Origin: an uncultured Prevotella sp.
GTDB lineage: Bacteria > Bacteroidota > Bacteroidia > Bacteroidales > Bacteroidaceae
Direction: 5' to 3'
Assembly: GCA_900553465.1 (NCBI GenBank)
Contig: USDT01000007.1
Span: forward strand, 16,516-80,515
DNA: 64,000 bases
A program made the translations under genes and the position numbers. The notes under the pieces are model-generated. The model was given only the letters and a program-made list of their open reading frames with translations. It was not told where the DNA came from and ran no database searches. The first letter of the stretch is position 1; each line of letters begins with the position of its first letter. Positions 45,206 to 54,404 of this stretch are shown piece after piece.

Positions 45206-45665
45206 CTTTTAAAGAAAACTCGGGAGACGGACTTACAGTTTTTTTTGACTTTTTTTTTGACAAAACAAAATCGCGAAAGAGATGTAAAGAAATGTTAATT
45301 CCGACATATTATAGCCTGTTTCGCATTATACCGTCTTTTCATATACCCTGCCCGATAATCAGGAACAGTCCGTATGACGTTCCGGTTATGCCCGTTTCAC
45401 GGTCTGATTAAGTCCATATCAGTGTGCAATATTGCGCATATCAGGGCATGAAACGGGCAATATCAGAGGCTGAAACGGTGCATTTCGCATCATGAAAAAA
45501 CACATATCGGATGTAAGTTATTGGTATACAGCCGTTTGCATAAAGCTCTTATTTTTCGCGAATTTGCGGCCGAAGGAGAGTCAGCACGCAAATATTCTCT
45601 TATTTTTCGGGGTAGAACAGAAAACTCGGACGGAAAAACCGCAACACGCTTACAGTCTGAAAGTA
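45206..45665 (+). repeat. Dispersed ~450-bp repeat, copy A
   Basis: Conserved left end (CTTTTAAAGAAAACTCGGG, then GGACTTACAG and a T-rich CTTGACTTTTTTT-like run and GAAAGAGATGTAAAG), a 22-bp-periodic middle (45306-45511), and a conserved right end (CGCGAATTTGCGGCCGAAGG, GAGAGTCAGC, TTTTTCGGGGTAGAACAGAA, ACGGAAAAACCGCA). Copy B in the opposite direction is at 56010-56452; copy C starts at 63939. Confidence 0.88.
45306..45525 (+). repeat. 22-bp periodic degenerate array inside repeat A
   Basis: About nine or ten successive 22-base units, among them ATATCAGGGCATGAAACGGG and its neighbours, carrying GAAACGGG and TTTCAG-type words. The same periodicity appears at 50323, 56172 and 58459. Confidence 0.7.
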
Positions 45666-45878
45666 CGCCTGTCTGTCTAATCCGGACAGATACATACCGC
45701 ACTTACACGGAACTGAAGACGCAGGCTTTCATACGCTATATGTCCACACTGATTTTCTACCGGGCCAATACACCGGAACAAAGTGCGAAAAACGAATCAT
45801 CGTTTATAAAAGACATGCAAGCAAAAGGATTTTTATAAAAAATTTAAATTTATTGTTTTTTATTCAAATATTTATACA

Positions 45879-45886
45879 TACTTTTG
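45879..45886 (+). promoter_or_regulatory. Bacteroidetes -7 box upstream of the barrel gene
   Basis: TACTTTTG, 73 bases before the ATG at 45960. No clear TTTG at the expected -33 distance. Confidence 0.4.
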
Positions 45887-45959
45887 CGCCAAATACACAA
45901 TCAAATCGTACAGACACACTTCGTGCCATAGAAAAAGACAAACCCAACACTGAATTATC

Positions 45960-46757
45960 ATGTTTAAGAAAAGTACTGGAAAATATGCTTCAATGCTTGT
46001 TTTTCCATTGTTAATGGCCGGACTTTCCACTGAAGCCGCGGCTCAGACAGAATTTTCAGTAAAGCCATACAGCGGGGTATGCAGTATGGAGATGAATGAA
46101 AGTTTGATGGCATGTACCACAGCCGGAGCGGCATACAGCGCCACTGACGCCACAGCCACCAGCATAAACGGCGGCACGCAGCCCGGAACATCGCTTTCGC
46201 CGCAACTGTATGGCATAGACATGCAACCATCAGAACCCGAATACCGGCACCACACCATTTATGGCAACATAGGCTACGGACGCATCATAAGCTCGGTCTA
46301 CATGGCGGAAGGAGCTACAGGCAATCCGAGAAACGGATTTTTCTGGCAACTTGGATATGATTGGACTGCAAAGTGCGGAATAGGCGCAGGACTGATGTAC
46401 AACGGCTTCAGATCATCATTCGACTACTACGACGTAAGCTGCAGCGCCAACATCATGTATCTGGCACCGCAGATGGTGATAAAGAAATACTACGACACAT
46501 GGGCGCTTGAAGGAAAAATAGGCGTAGGCTACTTCAGATACAGCGAATCGGCAGAAGGCATTTCTTCATCTACATCAGGCTTCGGATATAATGTACATGC
46601 GGGTATCGAATATCTGGTTTCCGAACATGTGGGCATAGGTGCTTCGCTCGGATTCATCACAGGTTCGCTGCCCGAACAGCAGGAAGTGAGCGAACACAAC
46701 AAGCGTACAGGTATATCCATCCTGGATATCGGTGCCGGCGTAAGATTCCACTTCTGA
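45960..46757 (+). CDS. Outer-membrane beta-barrel protein
   Basis: 265 residues with a signal peptide (MFKKSTGKYASMLVFPLLMAGLSTEAAAQ), a low-complexity Thr/Ser/Ala linker, and a porin-like set of amphipathic strands ending in GAGVRFHF (C-terminal aromatic). HTIYGNIGYGRII starts the barrel near residue 97. It resembles porin-family proteins of Bacteroidales; substrate unknown. Confidence 0.85.
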   Translation: MFKKSTGKYASMLVFPLLMAGLSTEAAAQTEFSVKPYSGVCSMEMNESLMACTTAGAAYSATDATATSINGGTQPGTSLSPQLYGIDMQPSEPEYRHHTIYGNIGYGRIISSVYMAEGATGNPRNGFFWQLGYDWTAKCGIGAGLMYNGFRSSFDYYDVSCSANIMYLAPQMVIKKYYDTWALEGKIGVGYFRYSESAEGISSSTSGFGYNVHAGIEYLVSEHVGIGASLGFITGSLPEQQEVSEHNKRTGISILDIGAGVRFHF

Positions 46758-46831
46758 TGATACGGCTCCGGAAGGCCCGTCCACAACTTATAAACATAAC
46801 TTATCAACAAACTTATCAACAATTATAAAAC

Positions 46832-47245
46832 ATGTTTGGTCCATTTGTTTTCTTTGAAATTACAGTATTTCTTATCATCATCACAGTAGCCATACTGCAG
46901 ATAATCCTGCTTTTCAAGATATGGAAAATGACCAACGACGTGGCCGATATTAAGGAACTGCTGTTCGATAAATTCTCCGGACGCAGAAAGATAATCCCCA
47001 AATACACTTCCGGCAGATACCGTATCGCCATATACAAACCAAGAAATCTAAAAGTGATGGTGATTGAAAAGGAAGACGAACATATGTATAAATGCATGTC
47101 CGTTGACGGAAAGAGCCTCTTCTACTTCAACGAAGAAAACCTGCAATATGTGGATAACGGCAATGCCGAAGAAAAAAAATCAGAAACGGACAACAAGCCG
47201 GAGCAGACGCCGCATGATGTCAATACTGACGCAAGACAGGAATAA
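46832..47245 (+). CDS. Small membrane-anchored protein
   Basis: 137 residues: N-terminal transmembrane segment (about 8-30, FEITVFLIIITVAILQIILLF) followed by a soluble charged region ending in a Glu/Asp/Gln tail. Two TTATCAACA words lie in its leader (46801-46821). No family recognised. A terminator follows. Confidence 0.7.
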   Translation: MFGPFVFFEITVFLIIITVAILQIILLFKIWKMTNDVADIKELLFDKFSGRRKIIPKYTSGRYRIAIYKPRNLKVMVIEKEDEHMYKCMSVDGKSLFYFNEENLQYVDNGNAEEKKSETDNKPEQTPHDVNTDARQE

Positions 47246-48754
47246 GACACATGCTGGCAAATAAAAACCGGCATGAAAGGAAATTTATTTCCACACAACT
47301 TATATAACGCTGTGTAAAGACAGAACAGAAGGGATTGGCAGGCTGGCCGATCCCTTTTATTTTTTATAAACTAATATTGTGGAAAACCACATAATAACTG
47401 TTGAGAAGAAATATTGTCTGCTCTGCCACGCCACATGCCTCACACATTATCTATATCTTATTGTTTTATTAAGCTATAAAAATATATGTGATGAATTATC
47501 CGAGACTTTCGACAATATAATTTCCTATCTTTCTGTTTTTTACAGATGAACCTTTCCACATATCACCATCTTTTTTCAACAATCCCGTATTCCGTCTGCT
47601 ACATTTCTTATTCATTATTTTCATACATTACATCCGCTTACATGGGACAGTCCAGCCGGAGATATCATTAAAAAAGAATACATTTGTCTATCTCGCATAT
47701 TTTATTCCCCATATAAACATAAAAGTAATTATGCACAAAAAAACAGTACAACATATTGCCGGATAACGCTGCATGGATTATGACGGAAAACTGTAATATA
47801 TTTCTCAGAAAATATATTGTAAGCAATAAACTCATCATCTGTTTGGCTTTAAACTATACTGACAACATTATCAACAATTTCCTGATAATGTTCAATGAGT
47901 TTGAAAATTAATGTAAGAACAGATTTTCCTTATATTATATATCTTTGATTTACAGTATATTATATATATTATTCCAAACAATAAGAATACCTGTAAAATC
48001 ACGTTCATTTTCCTTATATCACATAAGTTATCAACACTTTTTATCTTGTGAAAAAACATCGTTTAATACAGTATTTCATGCTTTTCCGGCACTTCTTTCT
48101 CACAAAGAATAACCGGAAAAGCACATTTCATACCCGCAGTGACATACATTCCATATAATAAAAGCACTATACGGTGTAGTCACACAACTTTTTTTTCCAC
48201 AAAATTACCCGTTAAACATGTTGATAATTGCCCGAAAAAGCCAAATAACACATTTCCACCCATACTTCAACAATAACTGTATAAAACCCGTGGAAAAGTG
48301 TTGATAACCATGTGGAAAAGCATACTAATAACTCCGTAGATATCAACAGGCGAAACAGCACCGTCCCGTAATTGTGGATATACGCACAGTTATTAATTTT
48401 TTTTCCATAAGTTTTCCATAATTATTTAGTCAAAAATTTTATAAACTTATTAACTTTGCACAATATAACACCGTTTGTGGATAAACGTCATATATGGCTG
48501 AAAGTCAGTAGAAACTTATTAAGAACCGACGTTGATAACTGCGATGTCTGATGTTGACATCAAAATATGCAAGAAAAACGCCGTAAAGTTTTTAACATAT
48601 AAACAATATATCATCATAATAATCTTTTTTATTTTTAAAAAAGAAAATAAATATAAAGATAATATATGATTGTGGAGAAAAGGGATAACACTGGCCTTAA
48701 GGATAAACGGCTGAAGCAAAGGTAAGAAAGGAATATTGATAAAATAAAATATTT
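47246..48754. other. Candidate chromosomal replication origin (oriC)
   Basis: A 1.5-kb AT-rich gap. DnaA-box-like words: TTATCAACA 47868-47876 and 48028-48036; TGTTGATAA 48219-48227 and 48299-48307; TGTGGATAT 48373-48381; TGTGGATAA (perfect reverse consensus) 48476-48484; GTTGATAAC 48531-48539. C exceeds G to the left (hand count 32 to 7 in 47521-47640) and G exceeds C from about 48.6 kb. No gene is seen. The skew switch plus clustered boxes support an origin, but it is inference. Confidence 0.6.
47329..47366 (+). terminator. Terminator
   Basis: AAGGGATTGGC pairs with GGCCGATCCCTT around 47329-47356, followed by TTTATTTTTT. Confidence 0.7.
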
Positions 48755-49744
48755 ATGGTGAAAAACGAATGGATTGAAAAAGGCTATGCCGACGAACCTG
48801 TGGAGGAAGGCATCGACCTGAAAAAAGAAATAAGAAGGCTGTGCAAAGAGAAGAACGCTGTGCTGCTGGCGCACTATTACACTCCGGGTGAGGTGCAGGA
48901 GTGTGCCGACTTCATCGGCGACTCGCTCGCACTGGCACGTCAGGCTGCCAAGACAGATGCCGACATTATTGTGATGTGCGGCGTACACTTCATGGCGGAG
49001 ACATGCAAGCTGCTCAGTCCGGAGAAGAAAGTGCTCACGCCCGACCTCAATGCCGGATGTTCGCTGGCCGACTCATGCAAGGCTGAAGATCTGAAGAAGT
49101 TCAAGGAAGAGCACCCCGACTACAAGGTGGTGAGCTACGTCAACACCACCGCTGCCGTGAAAGCGCTGACCGATGTGGTTGTGACGAGCGGCAATGCCAA
49201 GAAGGTTATAGACTCCTTCCCGCAGGATGAGAAGATAATATTCGGCCCAGACCATAACCTCGGATCGTACATCAATTCTGTGACAGGACGTGATATGCTG
49301 CTCTGGAACGGCGGATGCCATGTGCACGAGAAGTTCTCGGTAGCCGAGATTGCCAAGCTCAAGAAGGAGCATCCGGGCGCAATAGTTATGGCACATCTGG
49401 AGTGCAAGGGTCCCGTATTGGCCATAGCCGACGTGAAAGGCTCAACGGCCGTTATGCTGAAGTATGCCATGGAGCACGACGACAAGGAGTATATCGTCGC
49501 TACAGAAGCCGGAATTCTGCACGAGCTTCAGCGCAATTGTCCGGACAAGACGTTCTATCCAGTTCCGCCGGAGGTGAGCGAGGGTTCAGTGGGATGTTCG
49601 TGCAACGAGTGCGAATATATGAAACTGAGCACGCTGCGCAAGATATACAACACACTGAAATACGAATGGCCGGAGGTGAATGTGGATGCCGACGTGGCCC
49701 GCGATGCAGTGAAGCCCATAGAGCGTATGCTGGAGCTGAGCTGA
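48755..49744 (+). CDS. nadA: Quinolinate synthase NadA
   Basis: 329 residues. Signature NadA features: YYTPGEVQECADFIGDSL near the start, GVHFMAETCKLLSPEKKVL, DLNAGCSLADSC, HLECKGPV and CSCNECEYMKLSTL for the 4Fe-4S cluster. It converts iminoaspartate and dihydroxyacetone phosphate to quinolinate in NAD synthesis. Cytoplasmic. First gene to the right of the candidate origin. Confidence 0.97.
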   Translation: MVKNEWIEKGYADEPVEEGIDLKKEIRRLCKEKNAVLLAHYYTPGEVQECADFIGDSLALARQAAKTDADIIVMCGVHFMAETCKLLSPEKKVLTPDLNAGCSLADSCKAEDLKKFKEEHPDYKVVSYVNTTAAVKALTDVVVTSGNAKKVIDSFPQDEKIIFGPDHNLGSYINSVTGRDMLLWNGGCHVHEKFSVAEIAKLKKEHPGAIVMAHLECKGPVLAIADVKGSTAVMLKYAMEHDDKEYIVATEAGILHELQRNCPDKTFYPVPPEVSEGSVGCSCNECEYMKLSTLRKIYNTLKYEWPEVNVDADVARDAVKPIERMLELS

Positions 49745-49993
49745 AAATAAACATGGTCGTACGTATGGTTTTTCCATTTATATATAGTTATTTTATGGTG
49801 GATAAATTATACGTACGATTTCATAACCTTTTGAATATAACATTCTGATACCATTTAAGATCACTTCCTGTGAGCTGCATTTATTGAAACGCTTTTTCAA
49901 GCAAAACTGTGTCATCTTCAATTATGTGAGGAATAGGTTTTTGCAGCTGACAATTCACCATCAGTCTTGGCCGTATATTTATTATTGAATAAC

Positions 49994-50188
49994 ATGACAA
50001 AAGATTTTTTCAATCCTTTAAAGAAACCGTTTACTAAAGATCCGTTTCTCCTGCTTCTGATGATACTGACGGGCATCGTGATAATAGGAATAGCGTATTA
50101 TTGTGAATCCATATTACTTATAGTGTTGCTTTCTCTGTCTGTATTCATTGCGTCAGTTCTTATTTATTGTTTTTGCAAAAAACAGTAG
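49994..50188 (+). CDS. Small membrane protein
   Basis: 64 residues: a charged N-terminus (MTKDFFNPLKKPFTKD) followed by two hydrophobic segments (LLLLMILTGIVIIGIAYY and ILLIVLLSLSVFIASVLIY). The ATG at 49994 is favoured over a TTG at 49967. Function unknown. A terminator follows 90 bases downstream. Confidence 0.65.
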   Translation: MTKDFFNPLKKPFTKDPFLLLLMILTGIVIIGIAYYCESILLIVLLSLSVFIASVLIYCFCKKQ

Positions 50189-50278
50189 TTGTAAGAATTG
50201 TCATAAGAAGAAATAATTGAAAACAATATGGAATAACAACTTTAAAGTATAGAATAATACATTTAATATGTCATCAAT

Positions 50279-50309
50279 GCTTCTCCTATTTTACGGGGAA
50301 GCTTTTTTT
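50279..50309 (+). terminator. Terminator
   Basis: GCTTCTCC (50279-50286) pairs with GGGGAAGC (50295-50302) followed by TTTTTTT. The 22-bp array begins just after. Confidence 0.8.
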
Positions 50310-50322
50310 GTGTTGTAATAAA

Positions 50323-50432
50323 GGCCATTCTGAGTGCTAAAAAAGCCTGTTTTGTGTGGTGAAATAGTCTGTTTCGCAAGCTCATAAGGCCCGTTCTGTA
50401 AGATGAAATAGTATTTTCTGTAAGCTGTATGT
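50323..50432 (+). repeat. 22-bp periodic degenerate array
   Basis: Five successive 22-base units (50323, 50345, 50367, 50389, 50411), e.g. GAAATAGTCTGTTTCGCAAG in phase with GAAATAGTATTTTCTGTAAG. Carries GAAA-N-GTTT-type half-palindromes, like the arrays at 45306 and 58459. Confidence 0.7.
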
Positions 50433-50577
50433 CAAGAAAAGGCGGATTGAAAGAGAATTTACAGCGTTCGGAAATCGCAGTCGGGAGTTTTTGACGGCAA
50501 AAAAGATGGAATGGGAACAGGCGGAAGTAGGATATTCAAAAAAATTCGGTCATTTAACAATATTTAGTTGCAAATAA

Positions 50578-50609
50578 TTTGCAGATGCGAAAAATTCGCA
50601 TTAAATTTG
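50578..50609 (+). promoter_or_regulatory. Promoter and palindromic operator of the Fur-family gene
   Basis: TTTG 50578-50581, 20 bases, then TAAATTTG 50602-50609. The palindrome ATGCGAA-AAA-TTCGCAT fills 50585-50601, exactly between the boxes. A repressor bound there would block RNA polymerase, consistent with autoregulation. Confidence 0.75.
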
Positions 50610-50629
50610 CGGATGAAAACAAATAAGTG

Positions 50630-51040
50630 ATGGAAACAATAGAAAATATAAAGCAGGCAGGACTTAGAATGACACCGCAGCGCAAGACTGTTTATGAAGC
50701 GATGATGGAGCTGCGTCATGCTGGCATAGATGAGATTATAAAGAAAGTGCAGTCGATGGATAGCGAGATGACGGTTTCGACAATATATCGTATACTCGAC
50801 TCATTCTGTGCAGCCAACCTTCTGTCGCTCGTCTTCAATCCTGACGTTGGCAAGAGCTATTATGACATCACGGTGAAAGAACACCACCATGTGTTCAAGG
50901 GCCAGAAGATAATGGACTATATGGACGACGGACTGACGGCTCTTATAAGACAGTATCTGAAAGAAAAAAAATTCGCACCAGAAGATATCGAAAAGGTACA
51001 GGTGCAGATAATAATGAATGAATCAAAGTCAAACCCCTAA
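50630..51040 (+). CDS. Fur-family transcriptional regulator
   Basis: 136 residues. N-terminal winged helix (RMTPQRKTVYEAMMELRHAGI, then TVSTIYRILDSFCAANLL) and C-terminal metal domain with VKEHHHVFKGQ. No CxxC zinc pair is present, so the structural zinc site of typical Fur or Zur is absent; PerR/Zur-like specificity cannot be decided. Twelve bases upstream of queD, implying an operon. An operator-like palindrome overlaps its promoter. Confidence 0.88.
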   Translation: METIENIKQAGLRMTPQRKTVYEAMMELRHAGIDEIIKKVQSMDSEMTVSTIYRILDSFCAANLLSLVFNPDVGKSYYDITVKEHHHVFKGQKIMDYMDDGLTALIRQYLKEKKFAPEDIEKVQVQIIMNESKSNP

Positions 51041-51052
51041 AATTTAAAAGAA

Positions 51053-51619
51053 ATGAGAAGTATCACAACATTTGATTTGCAGTACGCACATAGATTTTAT
51101 GGCTTCCAGGGCGAAGCGCAGTATCTTCACGGTCATACAGGAACTCTGACCATCGAAGTGGAGGACACAGTGGAGAAAGGTGTCAACATGGTTTATCCGT
51201 GCAACGAGATACAGAAGGTAGCATGGGACGTGCTGAAGAATTTCGACCACTCGCTGATACTCCGCGAGGACGATCCGCTGCTGCCGGCAGTGCTCGATGT
51301 GTACGAGAAGCAGGGCATACGCAACGGTCATCCGCAGAACAAGATGAAGGGCGAGGCCTTCAAGACCGAGCTGGCTACGGCTTATCCGGATGCACGTCTG
51401 GTGGTGACTAAGGAGACAATGACCGTAGAGGGCATGATAAAGATTGTCTACGATCTGCTCAAAGACAAACTGAACATTGCCAAGATAACATTCACGAGCG
51501 GAGTAAATGCAGGTTCGGCCGAGTTCGATACGAAGAACAACATCGACCGCTGTCCTCTCTGTGGCGTTGCCCTCAACGAAGAAGGTGTTTGCCCGAAGTG
51601 TGGCTACAGAAAGAATTGA
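51053..51619 (+). CDS. queD: QueD/PTPS-family 6-carboxytetrahydropterin synthase with C-terminal zinc ribbon
   Basis: 188 residues. The PTPS/QueD core has the zinc-binding His set (AHRF, LHGHTGTL) and the DHSLIL region. The extra C-terminus has two CxxC pairs (DRCPLCGVALNEEG and VCPKCGYRKN) that look like a zinc ribbon, which is unusual for QueD. Queuosine or deazapurine precursor synthesis is the usual role. Co-transcribed with the Fur-family gene. Confidence 0.85.
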   Translation: MRSITTFDLQYAHRFYGFQGEAQYLHGHTGTLTIEVEDTVEKGVNMVYPCNEIQKVAWDVLKNFDHSLILREDDPLLPAVLDVYEKQGIRNGHPQNKMKGEAFKTELATAYPDARLVVTKETMTVEGMIKIVYDLLKDKLNIAKITFTSGVNAGSAEFDTKNNIDRCPLCGVALNEEGVCPKCGYRKN

Positions 51620-51680
51620 TGCGCGTATTATGAAGCAGTGGCGGTAAAGCCGCTGACCGCAGAAATATGATTGAAGAACG

Positions 51681-51717
51681 GACGGAAAGTTGCAGGATGG
51701 CTTTCCGTCTGTTTTTT
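51681..51717 (+). terminator. Terminator
   Basis: GACGGAAAG (51681-51689) pairs with CTTTCCGTC (51701-51709), then TGTTTTTTG. Almost identical to the hairpin after the GH92 gene. Confidence 0.85.
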
Positions 51718-51862
51718 GTTTGTATATAATAAATGTGGATGATGTGGAAAATATTTAAAAACTTGGTTTTCTTTATTGATTTTGCGCTCACCTTTCGCTA
51801 TCTTTGCATAAGATAGGATTCGGTTCGGCAAAGCCAAATCCGGAAAACAAATGTTTTTTCTC

Positions 51863-51894
51863 TTTGTCTCTGCTCTCACCTTTCACTATCTTTG
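51863..51894 (+). promoter_or_regulatory. Promoter upstream of GH92 gene
   Basis: TTTG 51863-51866, 20 bases, TATCTTTG 51887-51894. A partial duplicate (51783-51813) with the shared CTCACCTTTC and CTATCTTTGCA words lies upstream. The ATG is 166 bases downstream. Confidence 0.65.
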
Positions 51895-52060
51895 CAAAAT
51901 ATACGGATGATGTCATACTTGTGAGAGTATGGCTGATTGCTTCCTGAATCTGTTAATAAACTACCTGATTTCTCATAAAAGTAACATCTGAAGGTGTTTT
52001 ACTTATATAGATGACTGTATTGTTTCAAAGAATTATCCATCATCAAAATAATTCACTATC

Positions 52061-54340
52061 ATGAGAAAATTTATACTTTGTATGTTTCTTACGGTTTCAT
52101 GTGCTGTGGTTGCCATGGCGGATGAAAAAACAGACCTGGTGAGATATGTGAACACTCTACAGGGAACAAATTCCAATTTCACCATAACCCACGGCAATAC
52201 ATATCCTTCCGTGACGCTTCCCTTTGGTATGCACTCATGGTCGGCACAGACCGGAGTTAACGGCGACGGATGGAAGTATCAGTATGATAGGGACTCCATA
52301 CGCGCGTTCCAGCAGGCCCATCAGTGCAGCTCCTGGACCAACGACTATTTTGTTTACAGTCTTATGCCGGTGTCGGGCAAGCTGAAGGTTGACCAGTATG
52401 GGAGAGCTGCAAGGTTCAGTCACAAGAACGAGACGGCGAAACCTCATTATTACAGTGTACTTTTCGACAACGGAACAAAGGCCGAGATATCTCCTGTGGA
52501 AAGAGGCGCCCATCTGCGTTTTTCATTCCCAAAAGGCGAGAAGGCTTTTGTGGTGCTCGACGGTTATACGGGCATGTCTTCAGTGAATATCGATCCCAAG
52601 GCGCGCAGAATAACCGGATACGTGAGAAACGGCCGTCTGCTCCACCCCAGCTCACGCAATTATTTCGTAATAGAATTCGACAAACCGTTTGTCTCTTTCG
52701 GCACATGGGACAACACTACGGGAGAGATTTTCTCCGGAAGACTGTCTGATGAAGGCAAGGGTAAGGGCGCTTATATAGAATTTGCGAAAGGCACAAGGGT
52801 GCAGATAAAGACCGCATCGTCGTATATAAGTCCGGCACAGGCCGACTTGAATCTCACAAGAGAGCTTTCAGGATTCAAGTCGTTCGACCAGACAAAGCAG
52901 GCGGCATGGAGAATATGGAACAAACATCTGTCGCGCATTCTGGTGGAGGACGACAACGAGGACAACAAGGCCACATTCTATTCGTGCTTCTTCAGGGCAA
53001 GCATATTCTCAAGAAAGTATTATGAGCTTGATGCCGAAGGCAAACCTTATTACAGAAGTCCTAACGACAACAAGATATATTCGGGCTACTATTACACGGA
53101 CACGGGCTTCTGGGACACGTTCAGGGCGCAGTTCCCTTTGACCTGCATACTCCATCCTACCATGCAGGGACGCTACATGAACGCCATGCTCGACTGTCAG
53201 AAACAGTTCGGGTGGCTGCCCTCATGGTCATTCCCTTTCGAACAGGGAGGAATGATAGGCAACCATGCCATATCACTCTTTGCCGATGCATGGGCCAAAG
53301 GTCTGCGCACGTTCAAGCCGGAGGATGTTCTGAAAGCCTATCTCCACGAAGTGACAAACGACGGTCCGGGTAATCCTGCCAACGGCAGAAAGGGCTGGAA
53401 GGAATATTTCACGTTGGGCTACATTCCTTATCCTGATGTGAGAGAAGCTACGGCAAAGACTCTGGAATACACCTATGACGACTGGTGCGCATACGAGTTG
53501 GCAAGAGTTACTGGAAACAGTTATTACGAGGAGATATTCAAAAAACAGATATACAATTATAAAAACGTGTTCGATGCTTCCACCGGATTCATGAGAGGAC
53601 GCCATAAGGACGGCACATGGGTTGAGAATTTTGATCCGGCCGAATGGGGCGGTCCGTTCACCGAGGGTTGCGCATGGCATTACCTGTGGTCGGTATTCCA
53701 TGATCCGGCAGGTCTGGTTTCGCTCCTCGGAGGCGACAAGGCTTTTGTTGCCAAGATGGACTCCGTGTTCACCGTTTCCAACGAGTTTAAGGTCGGCACG
53801 TACGGTTTTGCCATACATGAGATGACGGAGATGAAGGTGGCAAACATGGGACAGTATGCCCACGGCAACCAGCCTATACAACACATGGTGTATCTTTACA
53901 ACTACGCTGGTGCTCCATGGAAGTCGCAGCAGAAGGCCAGAGAGGTGATGACACGCCTTTACAATTCTACAGAAAACGGCTATCCGGGCGATGAAGACCA
54001 GGGACAGACTTCGTCGTGGTATGTGTTGAGCGCACTCGGATTCTACAGCGTATGTCCCGGAACCGACCAGTATGTTCAGGGAAGTCCTCTTTTCAAGAAG
54101 GTGACGGTGACGATGGAGGACGGCCGTAAATTCGTCATAGAGGCAGAAGGCAACAGCAAGGATGCCGTATATATACAGGAAGCTGCGCTGAACGGAAAGC
54201 CTCATACAAGAAACTATCTGACGTATAAGGAGATTGTGGACGGCGGAGTGTTCCGTCTCAAGATGTCCGACAAACCAAATACATCAAGAGGTACGGACAT
54301 ATCGGACAGGCCTTATTCTGTTTCGACAGCGGATAAATGA
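52061..54340 (+). CDS. GH92 alpha-mannosidase
   Basis: 759 residues with a signal peptide (MRKFILCMFLTVSCAVVAMADE). GH92 features: TITHGNTYPSVTLPFGM near the N-terminus, FPFEQGGMIGNHAISL, HEMTEMK and YPGDEDQGQTSSWYVLSALG. GH92 enzymes release alpha-linked mannose from glycans with calcium. Periplasmic or surface. No SusC/D pair is adjacent. Confidence 0.95.
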   Translation: MRKFILCMFLTVSCAVVAMADEKTDLVRYVNTLQGTNSNFTITHGNTYPSVTLPFGMHSWSAQTGVNGDGWKYQYDRDSIRAFQQAHQCSSWTNDYFVYSLMPVSGKLKVDQYGRAARFSHKNETAKPHYYSVLFDNGTKAEISPVERGAHLRFSFPKGEKAFVVLDGYTGMSSVNIDPKARRITGYVRNGRLLHPSSRNYFVIEFDKPFVSFGTWDNTTGEIFSGRLSDEGKGKGAYIEFAKGTRVQIKTASSYISPAQADLNLTRELSGFKSFDQTKQAAWRIWNKHLSRILVEDDNEDNKATFYSCFFRASIFSRKYYELDAEGKPYYRSPNDNKIYSGYYYTDTGFWDTFRAQFPLTCILHPTMQGRYMNAMLDCQKQFGWLPSWSFPFEQGGMIGNHAISLFADAWAKGLRTFKPEDVLKAYLHEVTNDGPGNPANGRKGWKEYFTLGYIPYPDVREATAKTLEYTYDDWCAYELARVTGNSYYEEIFKKQIYNYKNVFDASTGFMRGRHKDGTWVENFDPAEWGGPFTEGCAWHYLWSVFHDPAGLVSLLGGDKAFVAKMDSVFTVSNEFKVGTYGFAIHEMTEMKVANMGQYAHGNQPIQHMVYLYNYAGAPWKSQQKAREVMTRLYNSTENGYPGDEDQGQTSSWYVLSALGFYSVCPGTDQYVQGSPLFKKVTVTMEDGRKFVIEAEGNSKDAVYIQEAALNGKPHTRNYLTYKEIVDGGVFRLKMSDKPNTSRGTDISDRPYSVSTADK

Positions 54341-54350
54341 TGAAAAAAAA

Positions 54351-54383
54351 GACGGAAAGTCACAGTATGGCTTTCCGTCTTTC
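54351..54383 (+). terminator. Terminator after GH92
   Basis: GACGGAAAG (54351-54359) and CTTTCCGTC (54371-54379) followed by TTTCTT. Same stem and spacing as 51681-51709. It lies between convergent genes. Confidence 0.8.
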
Positions 54384-54404
54384 TTATTACTGTTTGTGTG
54401 AATA

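Noticed and set aside
45492..45838. Short plus-strand frames inside repeat A
   Set aside because: They are part of the dispersed repeat, lie in different frames in copies A and B and have no leader signals.
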